Positions 1 to 6,754 of a stretch of DNA of 6,937 bases are shown in pieces. The stretch covers positions 1 through 6,937 of the forward strand of contig JAISRK010000088.1 in the NCBI GenBank assembly GCA_031273665.1, read 5' to 3'. The notes under the pieces were generated by a model, which saw only the letters and a list, made by a program, of their open reading frames with translations, searched no databases and was not told where the DNA came from. The position numbers and the translations under genes are program-made. The stretch comes from Holosporales bacterium. GTDB taxonomy: Bacteria > Pseudomonadota > Alphaproteobacteria > UBA3830 > JAIRMZ01. Numbering within the stretch: position 1 is the stretch's first letter; the number at the start of each line of letters is the position of its first letter.

Positions 1-30
1 TCGCGGGTTCGAGTCCCGTCACTCCCGCCA
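1..30 (+). tRNA. 3' end of a tRNA gene, probably tRNA-Asp (5' part outside window)
   Basis: The first 30 bases are the T arm and acceptor 3' strand of a tRNA. Stem GCGGG (4-8 region) and loop TTCGAGT pair back to CCCGT, followed by acceptor strand CACTCCC, discriminator G73 and an encoded CCA at 28-30. The implied acceptor 5' strand would be GGGAGTG. The T arm together with G1-C72 and G73 resembles bacterial tRNA-Asp. The T arm also resembles some tRNA-Trp genes, and G73 is compatible with Ser. The anticodon is not in the window, so the isotype is an inference. gatC follows within a few tens of bases, with no visible terminator between them. Confidence 0.85.
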
Positions 31-44
31 AATCCTGGTGTATG

Positions 45-51
45 AGAAAGG
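45..51 (+). promoter_or_regulatory. Shine-Dalgarno-like site deciding the gatC start
   Basis: The purine run AGAAAGG is the only ribosome-binding-like sequence near the start of gatC. It lies 4 bases before ATG 56 and 10 bases before ATG 62, and downstream of the possible GTG start at 38. It therefore argues against the GTG and for one of the two ATG codons. Confidence 0.4.
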
Positions 52-61
52 TATCATGCGC

Positions 62-343
62 ATGCTCACCCATGAAGACGTCAAAAAGATCGCTAAGCTC
101 GCCCGGATCAGCGTTGGCCCCCACGAGCTTGAGACAATTGCGCAAGAGATATCCGGCATTCTCGCGTTTGTGGAACAACTTAATCGCCTTGACCCCGTTC
201 TCAGCTCTCTAACAGTGACAACAGACCAGTACACTCCTCAACGCCCAGATGAAGTGCGCCTGACCAACACGCCAGAAGATCTCCTCGCAAACGCCCCTGC
301 CGCTGCATTCGGAATGTTCGCAGTTCCAAAGGTGGTCGAGTAA
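62..343 (+). CDS. gatC: Asp-tRNA(Asn)/Glu-tRNA(Gln) amidotransferase subunit C (GatC)
   Basis: This is the small subunit of the GatCAB transamidosome enzyme. In known structures GatC wraps around the GatA-GatB interface and stabilises it. From ATG 62 the protein is 93 residues, close to the usual 95-100. The start MLTHEDVKKIAKLARISV matches the typical helical N-terminus (L-T-x-E-D-V-x-x-I-A-x-L-A-R). The C-terminal part has the RPDEV element and ends FAVPKVVE, near the family's usual F-x-V-P-K-V-V ending. Start choice: GTG 38 would give 101 residues and ATG 56 would give 95. I chose 62 because family homology begins there, and 56 is almost as likely. The stop TAA (341-343) directly abuts the gatA ATG, which fits an operon with coordinated translation. 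The identification is secure and the exact start is not. Confidence 0.93.
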   Translation: MLTHEDVKKIAKLARISVGPHELETIAQEISGILAFVEQLNRLDPVLSSLTVTTDQYTPQRPDEVRLTNTPEDLLANAPAAAFGMFAVPKVVE

Positions 344-1813
344 ATGACAGAGCTTGCGTATCAATCCCTTGCAGCACTTCGGCAGGGATTATGTCAGCGT
401 ACATTTTCGGCGCGTGAGATTATGCAGGCATTCCAGACGCGTCATATCACTCATCATTCCCTAAATGCCTTTATTACGGCATGTCCAGATGCGGCGCTAC
501 AGGTTGCTGCTGACGATGCAGATGCCCGATTGGCCAAAGGCCACGCACGTACGCTAGAGGGCATCCCTCTTGCTATCAAAGACGTCTTCTGTACGCGCAA
601 TATTCGGACAACCGCAGGCTCTAACATGTTGAAGACCTTTGTGCCTCCTTATGAATCCACCATCACGCAGAAATTACGCGACTCGGGGGCTATTTTCTTA
701 GGAAAAACGAACATGGACGAGTTTGCTATGGGATCCTCCAATACGACCAGCGCGTTTGGACGCGTGGTTAACCCATGGAAACGTGCAAATGACGACAAAC
801 CCTTGACGCCTGGAGGATCATCAGGAGGCTCTGCCGCGGCAGTTGCCGCGCATTTGTGTGCCGGAGCGCTGGGCACAGACACAGGAGGCTCTATTCGCCA
901 ACCTGCCGCATTTTGCGGTATTACCGGTATCAAGCCAACATATGGCCGGTGTTCGCGCTTTGGGGTCATCGCGTTGGCCTCCTCCCTCGATCAAGCGGGC
1001 CCTATGACAAAAACCGTGCGCGATGCGGCCATACTCCTAGAAATCATCAGCGGAAATGATCCGCAGGACTCGACCTCTGCTAATATCGAGGTCCCCCACT
1101 TTGAGGCTGAAATCGGAGCCTCCATCAAAGGATTGCGCATTGGCATCCCACAAGAATACCAGATCGATGGCATGGCGACAGAACTGCGCGAATTGTGGCA
1201 TACAGGGACTCAATGGTTGCAAGACGCAGGAGCGGAAATTGTGCCGGTCTCCCTCCCCTCAACTTCCTACGCGCTGCCAGCATATTACATCATTAACCCC
1301 GCTGAAGCTTCGTCAAATCTCTCTCGTTATGACGGAGTTCGTTTTGCACACCGCGTCACGACCAATGATCTATGGGAGTTATATGAAAAATCCCGCGCAG
1401 AAGGGTTTGGCCCAGAAGTAAAACGACGCATTTTGATTGGAACATACGTCTTATCCGCAGGGTATTTCGAGGCTTATTATGTCAAAGCACGCAAAGTCCA
1501 AGAACTGATTCGGCAAGAGTTTCTCGATGCCTTTAAAAGCGTTGATGTGCTTTTGACCCCTACGGCCCCTACTGGCGCTTTCGCCCTAGATGAAGAACCG
1601 AAAGATCCAATCACCATGTATCTGAACGATGTTCTGACGGTAACAGTGAATTTAGCGGGATTGCCAGCGATTTCTGTCCCTGCAGGCTTGACCAAGGAAC
1701 AAACACCTTTGGGACTACAACTCATCGCACCGCATTTTCGGGAAGATCTGTTATTCCGCACGGCAACCGTCATCGAATCCTGTGCCTGTTTCCCTTATTG
1801 GAAGGAAGGATGA
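344..1813 (+). CDS. gatA: Asp-tRNA(Asn)/Glu-tRNA(Gln) amidotransferase subunit A (GatA), amidase
   Basis: This cytoplasmic amidase-signature enzyme hydrolyses glutamine and passes the ammonia to GatB, where the misacylated tRNA is amidated. The protein has 489 residues, the usual length. The Ser-cisSer-Lys catalytic triad is intact: Lys79 in GIPLAIKD, Ser159 in [12 protein letters not shown], and nucleophile Ser183 in [13 protein letters not shown]. The 24-residue spacing between the two serines matches other amidase-signature enzymes. The following [26 protein letters not shown] segment (about 195-220) is also typical GatA. The ATG at 344 immediately follows the gatC stop and has a good ribosome-binding site, AAAGGTGG (328-335), 8 bases upstream. 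The C-terminus ends in KEG, and its codons double as the ribosome-binding site of gatB. No frameshift or missing key residue is seen. The [14 protein letters not shown] context supports GatA over a general amidase, and the gatC and gatB neighbours settle it. Confidence 0.98.
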   Translation: MTELAYQSLAALRQGLCQRTFSAREIMQAFQTRHITHHSLNAFITACPDAALQVAADDADARLAKGHARTLEGIPLAIKDVFCTRNIRTTAGSNMLKTFVPPYESTITQKLRDSGAIFLGKTNMDEFAMGSSNTTSAFGRVVNPWKRANDDKPLTPGGSSGGSAAAVAAHLCAGALGTDTGGSIRQPAAFCGITGIKPTYGRCSRFGVIALASSLDQAGPMTKTVRDAAILLEIISGNDPQDSTSANIEVPHFEAEIGASIKGLRIGIPQEYQIDGMATELRELWHTGTQWLQDAGAEIVPVSLPSTSYALPAYYIINPAEASSNLSRYDGVRFAHRVTTNDLWELYEKSRAEGFGPEVKRRILIGTYVLSAGYFEAYYVKARKVQELIRQEFLDAFKSVDVLLTPTAPTGAFALDEEPKDPITMYLNDVLTVTVNLAGLPAISVPAGLTKEQTPLGLQLIAPHFREDLLFRTATVIESCACFPYWKEG

Positions 1814-3288
1814 TGACCATTGCTGATCCGCACCATTGGGAAATCGTCATCGGACTAGAAGTTCACGCCCAAGTCACATCGAAATCAAAACTGTTCTCTG
1901 CGGCAGCAACGGCTTTTGGCGCTGCTCCCAATACTCAAGTGTCATTTGTTGATGCTGCCTTCCCGGGCATGCTTCCTGTTCTCAATAGTGTTTGTGTCGA
2001 TCAGGCTATCAAAACAGGCCTTGGCTTGCACGCGCAGATCAATCCGCTTTCGATTTTTGAACGCAAAAACTACTTTTACCCTGATCTTCCGGCAGGATAC
2101 CAAATTTCTCAATACCAGCGTCCCATCGTCGGCGAGGGATGGCTTGAAATAGAGCCAATCCCCGGCACTACGAGACGTGTTGGCATTGAGAGAGTGCATC
2201 TTGAGCAGGATGCTGGGAAAAGCGTACACGACCTCAGTCCCCAAGAGACGTATATCGACCTCAATCGTGCGGGCATAGCCCTGATGGAAATCGTAACGAA
2301 ACCAGATATGCGTAGCAGCGCAGAGGCTGTTGCGTTTCTCAAAAAGCTTCGTACCTTGTTGCGTTACTTAGGCACATGCGATGGCAACATGGAAGAAGGC
2401 AGTTTACGCGCAGACGTGAATATCTCTGTCCATCGCCCCGATACACCGCTTGGCACACGGGCAGAGATTAAAAACGTCAATTCCATACGCTTTGTGGCAC
2501 AAGCCATCAATTTTGAAGAACGTAGGCAAATCGACTTGCTAGAAGCCGGGCAACGCATTGTTCAGGAGACGCGTTTGTTTGACGCGCATATCGGCGAAAC
2601 GCGCTCCATGCGGAACAAAGAAGACGCCCAAGATTACCGCTATTTCCCCGATCCAGATTTATTGCCTCTACGGGTAGAGCAGAACCGTATCGAGCACGTG
2701 CGCACGACGCTTCCAGAACTGCCTGATGATAAAAAACGACGATTTATGGAGACATTGGGCCTGTCGGCTTACGACGCTGATCTCATCGTATCGGAACCCG
2801 AGTATGCCGCCTATTACGAAGTGGCGTTAACAGAATTGTGTCAGCACAATGTCTCTTCTTCTCAAGGAGCTAAGATCCTTGCAAATTGGTTTCTAGGGGA
2901 TTTCTTTGCGTACCTGAATCGTACGAATATCCCTATAGACACAACACCCCTTACGCCGGCGCGTCTGGCCAATTTAGTACGCCTTATTTTATCGAATACG
3001 ATTTCTGGCAAGATCGCTAAAGATGTATTTGCGTTAATGACAGAAGAAGACGGCTCTGCAGAAGAAATCGTCACGCGCCATCATTTACAGCAAATCACCA
3101 ACACCAGCACCATCGAACAGATCATTGCAGAGGTATTAGGCCAAGAAGCAGAGCACGTAGCCGCCTACAAAGCAGGAAAAGACAAGCTTTTTGGGTATTT
3201 TGTTGGGCAAGTGATGAAGGCCACGAAAGGCAAAGCCAATCCGCAGACGGTCAACACGTTACTCAAAGCATTGTTGGATCGGACGTAG
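1813..3288 (+). CDS. gatB: Asp-tRNA(Asn)/Glu-tRNA(Gln) amidotransferase subunit B (GatB)
   Basis: GatB binds the mischarged tRNA, activates the side-chain carboxylate with ATP and uses GatA-derived ammonia to amidate it. From ATG 1813 it has 491 residues, a normal length. Visible blocks are the start motif [10 protein letters not shown] (11-20), HLEQDAGKS (129-137), the family signature [15 protein letters not shown] (147-161), [13 protein letters not shown] (193-205), [10 protein letters not shown] (218-227) and [10 protein letters not shown] (274-283). A C-terminal helical YqeY-like tRNA-binding domain follows, ending in the conserved [17 protein letters not shown] stretch. ATG 1813 shares one base with the gatA stop TGA and sits 6 bases after AAGGA (1802-1806). 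ATG 1810 or TTG 1798 are possible but are too close to, or precede, that site. The Ala in the signature, where many families have Pro, recalls alphaproteobacterial GatB. The reading frame is intact. Confidence 0.97.
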   Translation: MTIADPHHWEIVIGLEVHAQVTSKSKLFSAAATAFGAAPNTQVSFVDAAFPGMLPVLNSVCVDQAIKTGLGLHAQINPLSIFERKNYFYPDLPAGYQISQYQRPIVGEGWLEIEPIPGTTRRVGIERVHLEQDAGKSVHDLSPQETYIDLNRAGIALMEIVTKPDMRSSAEAVAFLKKLRTLLRYLGTCDGNMEEGSLRADVNISVHRPDTPLGTRAEIKNVNSIRFVAQAINFEERRQIDLLEAGQRIVQETRLFDAHIGETRSMRNKEDAQDYRYFPDPDLLPLRVEQNRIEHVRTTLPELPDDKKRRFMETLGLSAYDADLIVSEPEYAAYYEVALTELCQHNVSSSQGAKILANWFLGDFFAYLNRTNIPIDTTPLTPARLANLVRLILSNTISGKIAKDVFALMTEEDGSAEEIVTRHHLQQITNTSTIEQIIAEVLGQEAEHVAAYKAGKDKLFGYFVGQVMKATKGKANPQTVNTLLKALLDRT

Positions 3289-3318
3289 GAGACTGTCGGG
3301 CAATCCGCGGCCAGTATA

Positions 3319-3393
3319 GGGTGATTAGCTCAGCGGTAGAGCATCTCGTTTACACCGAGAGGGTCGGCGGTTCGAACCCGTCATCACCCACCA
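3319..3393 (+). tRNA. tRNA-Val, anticodon TAC
   Basis: A complete 75-base cloverleaf can be folded by eye. Acceptor GGGTGAT (3319-3325) pairs with ATCACCC (3383-3389), with discriminator A at 3390 and encoded CCA at 3391-3393. The D arm contains AGCTCAGCGGTAGAGC. Anticodon stem TCTCG/CGAGA encloses loop TTTACAC, placing anticodon TAC at 3351-3353, which reads Val codons. The T arm contains GGTTCGAACC. It starts 30 bases after the gatB stop, with no obvious promoter or terminator in between, so cotranscription with gatCAB is possible. It marks the boundary with the sugar genes. Confidence 0.96.
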
Positions 3394-3434
3394 GACAATT
3401 CTTGAATATATCTCCTGTTAAGTGAACGATCTTT

Positions 3435-3463
3435 TTGACACAACCGCCCACTAAGGATATCAA
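3435..3463 (+). promoter_or_regulatory. Candidate sigma-70 promoter upstream of the glycan operon
   Basis: A perfect TTGACA -35 box (3435-3440) is followed after 17 bases by TATCAA (3458-3463), which matches the -10 consensus at 4 of 6 positions. It lies 42 bases after tRNA-Val and 139 bases before glf, a sensible place for the sugar operon promoter. The spacer and -10 are flanked by CCGCCC (3444-3449) and GGGTGG (3465-3470), which can pair with one G-U. The significance of that pairing is unclear. The call is by consensus only. Confidence 0.45.
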
Positions 3464-3485
3464 AGGGTGGCATCGTGTGTATGTT

Positions 3486-3494
3486 TGTTATAGT
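3486..3494 (+). promoter_or_regulatory. Candidate extended -10 promoter
   Basis: TG (3486-3487), one base, then TATAGT (3489-3494) matches the extended -10 form TGnTATAAT with one mismatch. No good -35 sits 16-18 bases upstream, but extended -10 promoters can do without one. A start near 3500 would leave a very short 5' leader before the Shine-Dalgarno at 3501-3506. It is an alternative to the TTGACA-type candidate, or additional to it. Confidence 0.3.
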
Positions 3495-3512
3495 ATCGTG
3501 AGAGGAAAAAAC

Positions 3513-3575
3513 ATGGCACTTCACACCCCCCTTATTACGCTGCGTGCAGCGCTTTCGTGGTGCTGCTTATCGTGA
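3513..3575 (+). CDS. Short leader-like ORF (20 codons), unknown function
   Basis: An ATG at 3513 follows AGAGGA (3501-3506) with a 6-base gap, a better ribosome-binding site than that of the glf gene downstream. The frame runs 20 codons to TGA 3573-3575 and begins MALHTPLITLRAAL, ending SWCCLS. I recognise no family. Trp-Cys-Cys near the end could act as a sensing tract in a leader peptide, but one Trp and two Cys codons are weak evidence. The ORF contains two hairpins that compete for the same segment (see 3539-3566). It could equally be a chance ORF behind a purine-rich stretch, or the truncated end of a lost gene. Confidence 0.3.
   Translation: MALHTPLITLRAALSWCCLS
3539..3566 (+). promoter_or_regulatory. 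Two mutually exclusive hairpins in the glf leader
   Basis: Segment GCAGC (3546-3550) can pair upstream with GCTGC (3539-3543). It can instead pair downstream as GCAGCGC (3546-3552) with GTGCTGC (3560-3566), a 7-base-pair stem with one G-U and a 7-base loop TTTCGTG. The first option has a 2-base gap, so in practice it would be a 4-5 bp stem with a CGTG loop. Competing stems in a translated leader recall attenuators. However, neither is followed by a run of T, so an intrinsic terminator is not supported. This is a hand fold with no energy calculation. Confidence 0.25.
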
Positions 3576-3587
3576 CTTCAGAAAGCG

Positions 3588-3605
3588 ATGGTTGAATCCT
3601 CATGA
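3588..3605 (+). other. Five-codon ORF overlapping the glf start (ATGA)
   Basis: ATG 3588 opens a frame of five codons (MVESS) ending at TGA 3603-3605. That stop overlaps the glf ATG 3602-3604 as ATGA, the arrangement used for translational coupling. A weak purine tract, AGAAAG, lies just upstream. glf itself has no convincing Shine-Dalgarno, so reinitiation from this minicistron is a possible way to translate it. Such a short frame can easily arise by chance. Confidence 0.2.
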
Positions 3606-4693
3606 CAGAAAATTTGATTGTCGGCGCAGGTATTACAGGAGCGACACTGGCGCGATTGTTAGCTCAAGCAGGTCAAAAAGTGCTTGTGATCGACAAAAAA
3701 GACCACATTGCAGGGCATTGTTATGATTACATCGACGAAAACAACATCTGTATTCACAAATACGGCTCGCATATTTTTCATACAGATAATGAGAGAGTTT
3801 GGAATTTCCTCAAGCCATTTGCAGATTTGAATACGTACCGGCACAAAGTAACGGCTCTTATCGACGGCATTGAAACAACAATCCCTTTTAACATGAACAC
3901 TCTGAAAAGCGTTTTTCCTGACTCCATAGCGCAAAAACTAGAAGAAAAGCTCCTCGCCAAATATGCATACAATCAAAAAATTCCAATTGCAGAATTTAAA
4001 ATGCAAGATGATGCAGATTTACAATTCCTCGCCCGCTACGTTTATGAAAAAGTTTTTGAGGGATACAGTACAAAACAGTGGGGGTGCATCCCCGACAGCA
4101 GCGTCACTGCGCGGGTGCCGGTCTATATCAGCCGCGATGACAGATATTTTCAAGACAAATATCAAGGCATCCCACTGGGAGGCTACACCAAAATGATTGC
4201 GAGAATGCTTAACCATCCGAATGTTAGGGTGCGATTGCGGACAGATTACAGAACTTACAAGAGGAAACATGATAGAATTTTTTACACAGGTTCCATTGAC
4301 GAGTTTTTTGACTATAAATTCGGCCCGTTGCCTTATCGTAGCTTAACATTCAAGCTAGAAACACACGACAAGACATTTTATCAGAGCAATGCGGTGATTA
4401 ATTATCCATGCAACTACGATTTCGTCCGCATTCACGAGTATAAATACTATTTGGACGATAAATCTGATAAAACTGTCATTGCAAAAGAATATTCTGAAGA
4501 TTTTGAATTAGGGAAAAACGATAGATACTATCCTATTGTCGCAACCAATCAGGCATTGCACAATGCGTACCTTGTCGAAGCACAAAAACATAACAACCTT
4601 CATTTTTTGGGCAGATTAGGCGATTACAAATATTACGACATGGACGACGCGATCACACGAGCGTTGGATGTATTTGCGCAGGAGGGGAGATGA
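3602..4693 (+). CDS. glf: UDP-galactopyranose mutase
   Basis: This flavoenzyme interconverts UDP-galactopyranose and UDP-galactofuranose, the donor for Galf residues in surface glycans. It acts in the cytoplasm with reduced FAD. The protein has 363 residues, matching the bacterial family (about 365-390). Visible features are the Rossmann motif VGAGITGATLAR (7-18), the acidic end of strand two VLVIDKKDHIAGH (27-39), and the HKYGSHIFHT substrate/FAD segment (52-61). Also present are KQW with Trp160, the stacking residue in known mutases, and the two arginines expected to bind the diphosphate, Arg171 in ARVPV and Arg276 in FVRIHEY. YQGIPLGGYTK follows at 187-197, and the C-terminal FAD loop GRLGDYKYYDMDDAI at 337-351. 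ATG 3602 is the first start in frame after an upstream stop, but it lacks a clear Shine-Dalgarno. The stop overlaps the galE start as ATGA. GC content is uneven along the gene, with long AT-rich stretches and a GC-rich block near 4081-4140. Confidence 0.95.
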   Translation: MTENLIVGAGITGATLARLLAQAGQKVLVIDKKDHIAGHCYDYIDENNICIHKYGSHIFHTDNERVWNFLKPFADLNTYRHKVTALIDGIETTIPFNMNTLKSVFPDSIAQKLEEKLLAKYAYNQKIPIAEFKMQDDADLQFLARYVYEKVFEGYSTKQWGCIPDSSVTARVPVYISRDDRYFQDKYQGIPLGGYTKMIARMLNHPNVRVRLRTDYRTYKRKHDRIFYTGSIDEFFDYKFGPLPYRSLTFKLETHDKTFYQSNAVINYPCNYDFVRIHEYKYYLDDKSDKTVIAKEYSEDFELGKNDRYYPIVATNQALHNAYLVEAQKHNNLHFLGRLGDYKYYDMDDAITRALDVFAQEGR

Positions 4694-5679
4694 TTCTCGT
4701 TACCGGCGGAGCGGGATACATTGGCAGCCATTGTGTTCTAGCGTTGCAAAGCTCGGGGTATGACGTCGTTGTGTTTGATAACCTTGAGAAAGGTCATCTC
4801 GAAATCGTCAACACCTTAAAGGTAAAATTTATACAAGACGATTTAAAAAATTTGGCTGGTATTGATGGCGTTTTTGAACGCTACAAAATTGACGCGGTTA
4901 TTCATTGTGCGGCACATATTGAAGTCGGAGAAAGCGTCATTAACCCGCAGAAATACTATTACAACAATGTTTACGGAACATTGAATCTACTCAATGCTAT
5001 GATAAAGCATAACAGTCATAAGCTCATCTTTTCGTCGACGGCGGCGATGTATGGAGAACCTCAACATGCACGTGTTGATGAAAACCACCCGCAGAATCCG
5101 ATTAATCCGTACGGCAGAAGCAAATTGATGACTGAAAATATTTTAGATGATTACGACAGAGCGTATGGCTTAAAAAGCGTGCGCTTTAGGTATTTCAACG
5201 CAGCAGGCGCTGATGCACATGCCAGAACCGGGGAGTGGCATGAGCCGGAAACACACTTAATTCCTAATATTCTCAAAAGCACTTTCGGTGGTGGCACGAC
5301 ATTTGAGGTTTATGGAGAGGACTACGACACCAAAGATGGTACCTGCGTGCGAGATTATGTCGATGTGGAAGACTTGGCCGCCGCGCATGTATTGGGCTTA
5401 GAATATTTAGTCAACGGCGGACAAACAGATTGCTTTAATCTTGGAACCAATCAGGGGCACAGTGTAAAAGAAATTTACGCCGCATGCGAAAGAATTACGC
5501 AAAAACACATTCCCGTTAAAACCGGGTCACGTAGGGCAGGAGATCCAGCCAGTCTTGTTGCGGACAACTCCAAAGCAAAAACCGTGTTGGGCTGGTCGCC
5601 GAGAAAGAGTTTGATCGATACGATCAGCACCGCCTATGCATGGGAAAAGTTGTTACAGAGTGGGAGTATCAATGCCTAA
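4690..5679 (+). CDS. galE: UDP-glucose 4-epimerase (GalE)
   Basis: This is an NAD-dependent short-chain dehydrogenase/reductase enzyme of the extended type that interconverts UDP-glucose and UDP-galactose. Here it would supply the substrate of the upstream mutase. The 329 residues fit the family. Visible features are TGGAGYIGS nucleotide-binding glycines (5-13), Asp30-Asn31 after strand two, HCAAH at 72-76, SSTAAMYG with Thr117 at the catalytic Ser/Thr position, and the YGRSK motif with Tyr141 and Lys145. RYFNAAGA (167-174) and the substrate-binding RRAGDPASLVADNSKA (281-296) follow. By hand alignment Leu289 occupies the position of E. coli Tyr299, which influences N-acetylated sugar acceptance, so UDP-GlcNAc activity cannot be excluded. 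Translation is coupled: ATG 4690 overlaps the glf stop as ATGA and follows GGAGGGG (4681-4687). The C-terminus overlaps the next gene by 8 bases. Confidence 0.95.
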   Translation: MILVTGGAGYIGSHCVLALQSSGYDVVVFDNLEKGHLEIVNTLKVKFIQDDLKNLAGIDGVFERYKIDAVIHCAAHIEVGESVINPQKYYYNNVYGTLNLLNAMIKHNSHKLIFSSTAAMYGEPQHARVDENHPQNPINPYGRSKLMTENILDDYDRAYGLKSVRFRYFNAAGADAHARTGEWHEPETHLIPNILKSTFGGGTTFEVYGEDYDTKDGTCVRDYVDVEDLAAAHVLGLEYLVNGGQTDCFNLGTNQGHSVKEIYAACERITQKHIPVKTGSRRAGDPASLVADNSKAKTVLGWSPRKSLIDTISTAYAWEKLLQSGSINA

Positions 5680-6754
5680 AGTGTCAATCGTTGTGCCGAT
5701 TTACAACGTAGAAAAGTATCTGCCAGAGTGTCTGGACAGTTTGGTGGCTCAGACCTTGCAAGACATCGAAATCATTTGTGTGAACGACGGTTCAACCGAC
5801 GGTTCGCTGAAAATCGTTCAACAGTATGCAGCAAAGGACCCGCGCATCACGGTGATTGACAAGAAAAACGCAGGGTACGGGCATACCTGCAACGTCGGCA
5901 TCGAGGCAACAACAGCGCCTTACGTGGGGATTATAGAGAGCGACGATTTCGCCGATCCTCATATGTTTGCTGAATTATATGAAATGATCATCGAGCAAGA
6001 CTGCGTTCTTGCGAAATCAGACTGGTATGAATATACACCCACTCACAACAAAATAGTGAAGGGTGCTTACATTATTTCCCGCGTAAATCCCGGCAGAATA
6101 TCAAGCGTTGCAGATAAGAAAAACTTACTTAAATCGCCCGCCGCTATTTGGTCATGTTTGTACCAAAAAAGTTTTTTAGAGGAACATCATATCCGCTTTT
6201 TAGAAACACCGGGGGCGAGTTTCCAAGATGTCTCGTTTCGATTTAAAACCATTGTGCTGGCACCATCCATTTATATCACGAGAAATGCATACGTGTATTA
6301 CCGTCAGGACAACCCACACAGCTCGATTCTGAGACCAGATGGTGGAGAGTTTATATTGAAGGAATATGCGGAAATTGACGACTTTTTAGCGCATCATCCA
6401 AATCTGAAAGAGGTATATAATGGAATAAAAATTTACATACAATACAAGGATTTTTTATGGAACTTAAAACGTATCGCACCAAAGTATCGACAAGACTTTT
6501 CCGCGCGTTTTGCACAAGAGTTTAAAACTTATTACGACAATGGAGAGCTGGATGATAGTGCTATCGGGTATTTTGATAGAACGCGCATTATGAAATTGGT
6601 TCACACGCCTGAAAAGGCGTTGAAAAGCTTTCAGCGTCAATTTATCGCGAGACGTATTAAAAATCTTAGACGAAAGTTGATTTCTATTCGAATAAACTCA
6701 AAACGCGCCAGCATTGAACTCTTCGGCAGACAGATTTTAAGGATAGAAAGGTGA
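5672..6754 (+). CDS. Family 2 (GT-A) glycosyltransferase
   Basis: This is an inverting sugar transferase of family GT2, probably cytoplasmic or peripheral on the inner membrane, adding a sugar from a nucleotide donor to a growing glycan. The 360 residues show SIVVPIYNVEKYLPECLDSL (5-24), VNDGSTDGS (38-45), a metal-binding DxD-type ESDDF (89-93), and FQDVSF (184-189), whose Asp186 is the likely catalytic base. The last 60 residues are strongly basic (ARRIKNLRRKLISIR, 326-340), a tail common in GT2 proteins and suited to membrane contact. I chose ATG 5672: the family begins immediately at PKVSIVVP, and GGGAG (5662-5666) lies 5 bases upstream. An upstream ATG at 5636 would add 12 residues foreign to the family. 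It overlaps the galE end by 8 bases. Donor and acceptor cannot be read from sequence. Neighbouring glf and galE make galactose or galactofuranose plausible, but only by context. Confidence 0.9.
   Translation: MPKVSIVVPIYNVEKYLPECLDSLVAQTLQDIEIICVNDGSTDGSLKIVQQYAAKDPRITVIDKKNAGYGHTCNVGIEATTAPYVGIIESDDFADPHMFAELYEMIIEQDCVLAKSDWYEYTPTHNKIVKGAYIISRVNPGRISSVADKKNLLKSPAAIWSCLYQKSFLEEHHIRFLETPGASFQDVSFRFKTIVLAPSIYITRNAYVYYRQDNPHSSILRPDGGEFILKEYAEIDDFLAHHPNLKEVYNGIKIYIQYKDFLWNLKRIAPKYRQDFSARFAQEFKTYYDNGELDDSAIGYFDRTRIMKLVHTPEKALKSFQRQFIARRIKNLRRKLISIRINSKRASIELFGRQILRIER

Noticed and set aside
38..61. GTG at 38 as the gatC start
   Set aside because: It lies upstream of the only ribosome-binding-like sequence and adds residues before the conserved N-terminus. 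ATG 62 or 56 fits better.
649..969. 106-codon open frame on the minus strand inside gatA
   Set aside because: It lies antisense to the catalytic core of an intact, strongly conserved gene, with no recognisable protein pattern. It is a shadow frame.
1477..1773. 98-codon minus-strand open frame over the gatA 3' part
   Set aside because: It is low-complexity Ser/Arg-rich translation opposite a real gene, typical of a shadow frame.
3368..3393. tRNA-Val 3' end as a used attachment site
   Set aside because: I found no second copy of this sequence and no integrase in the window, so an att site is not supported here.
3444..3470. CCGCCC/GGGTGG inverted repeat as a terminator after tRNA-Val
   Set aside because: The stem is only 6 bp with a G-U, the loop is 15 bases and no T-run follows. 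It overlaps the promoter candidate and is not a convincing terminator.
3544..3726. 60-codon plus-strand frame across the glf start
   Set aside because: The translation is rich in Arg and Ser, overlaps the Rossmann motif of glf in another frame and has no ribosome-binding site.
5636..5671. Upstream ATG extending the GT2 protein by 12 residues
   Set aside because: The extra residues do not fit the family, the ATG lies deep inside galE, and a good Shine-Dalgarno precedes ATG 5672 instead.
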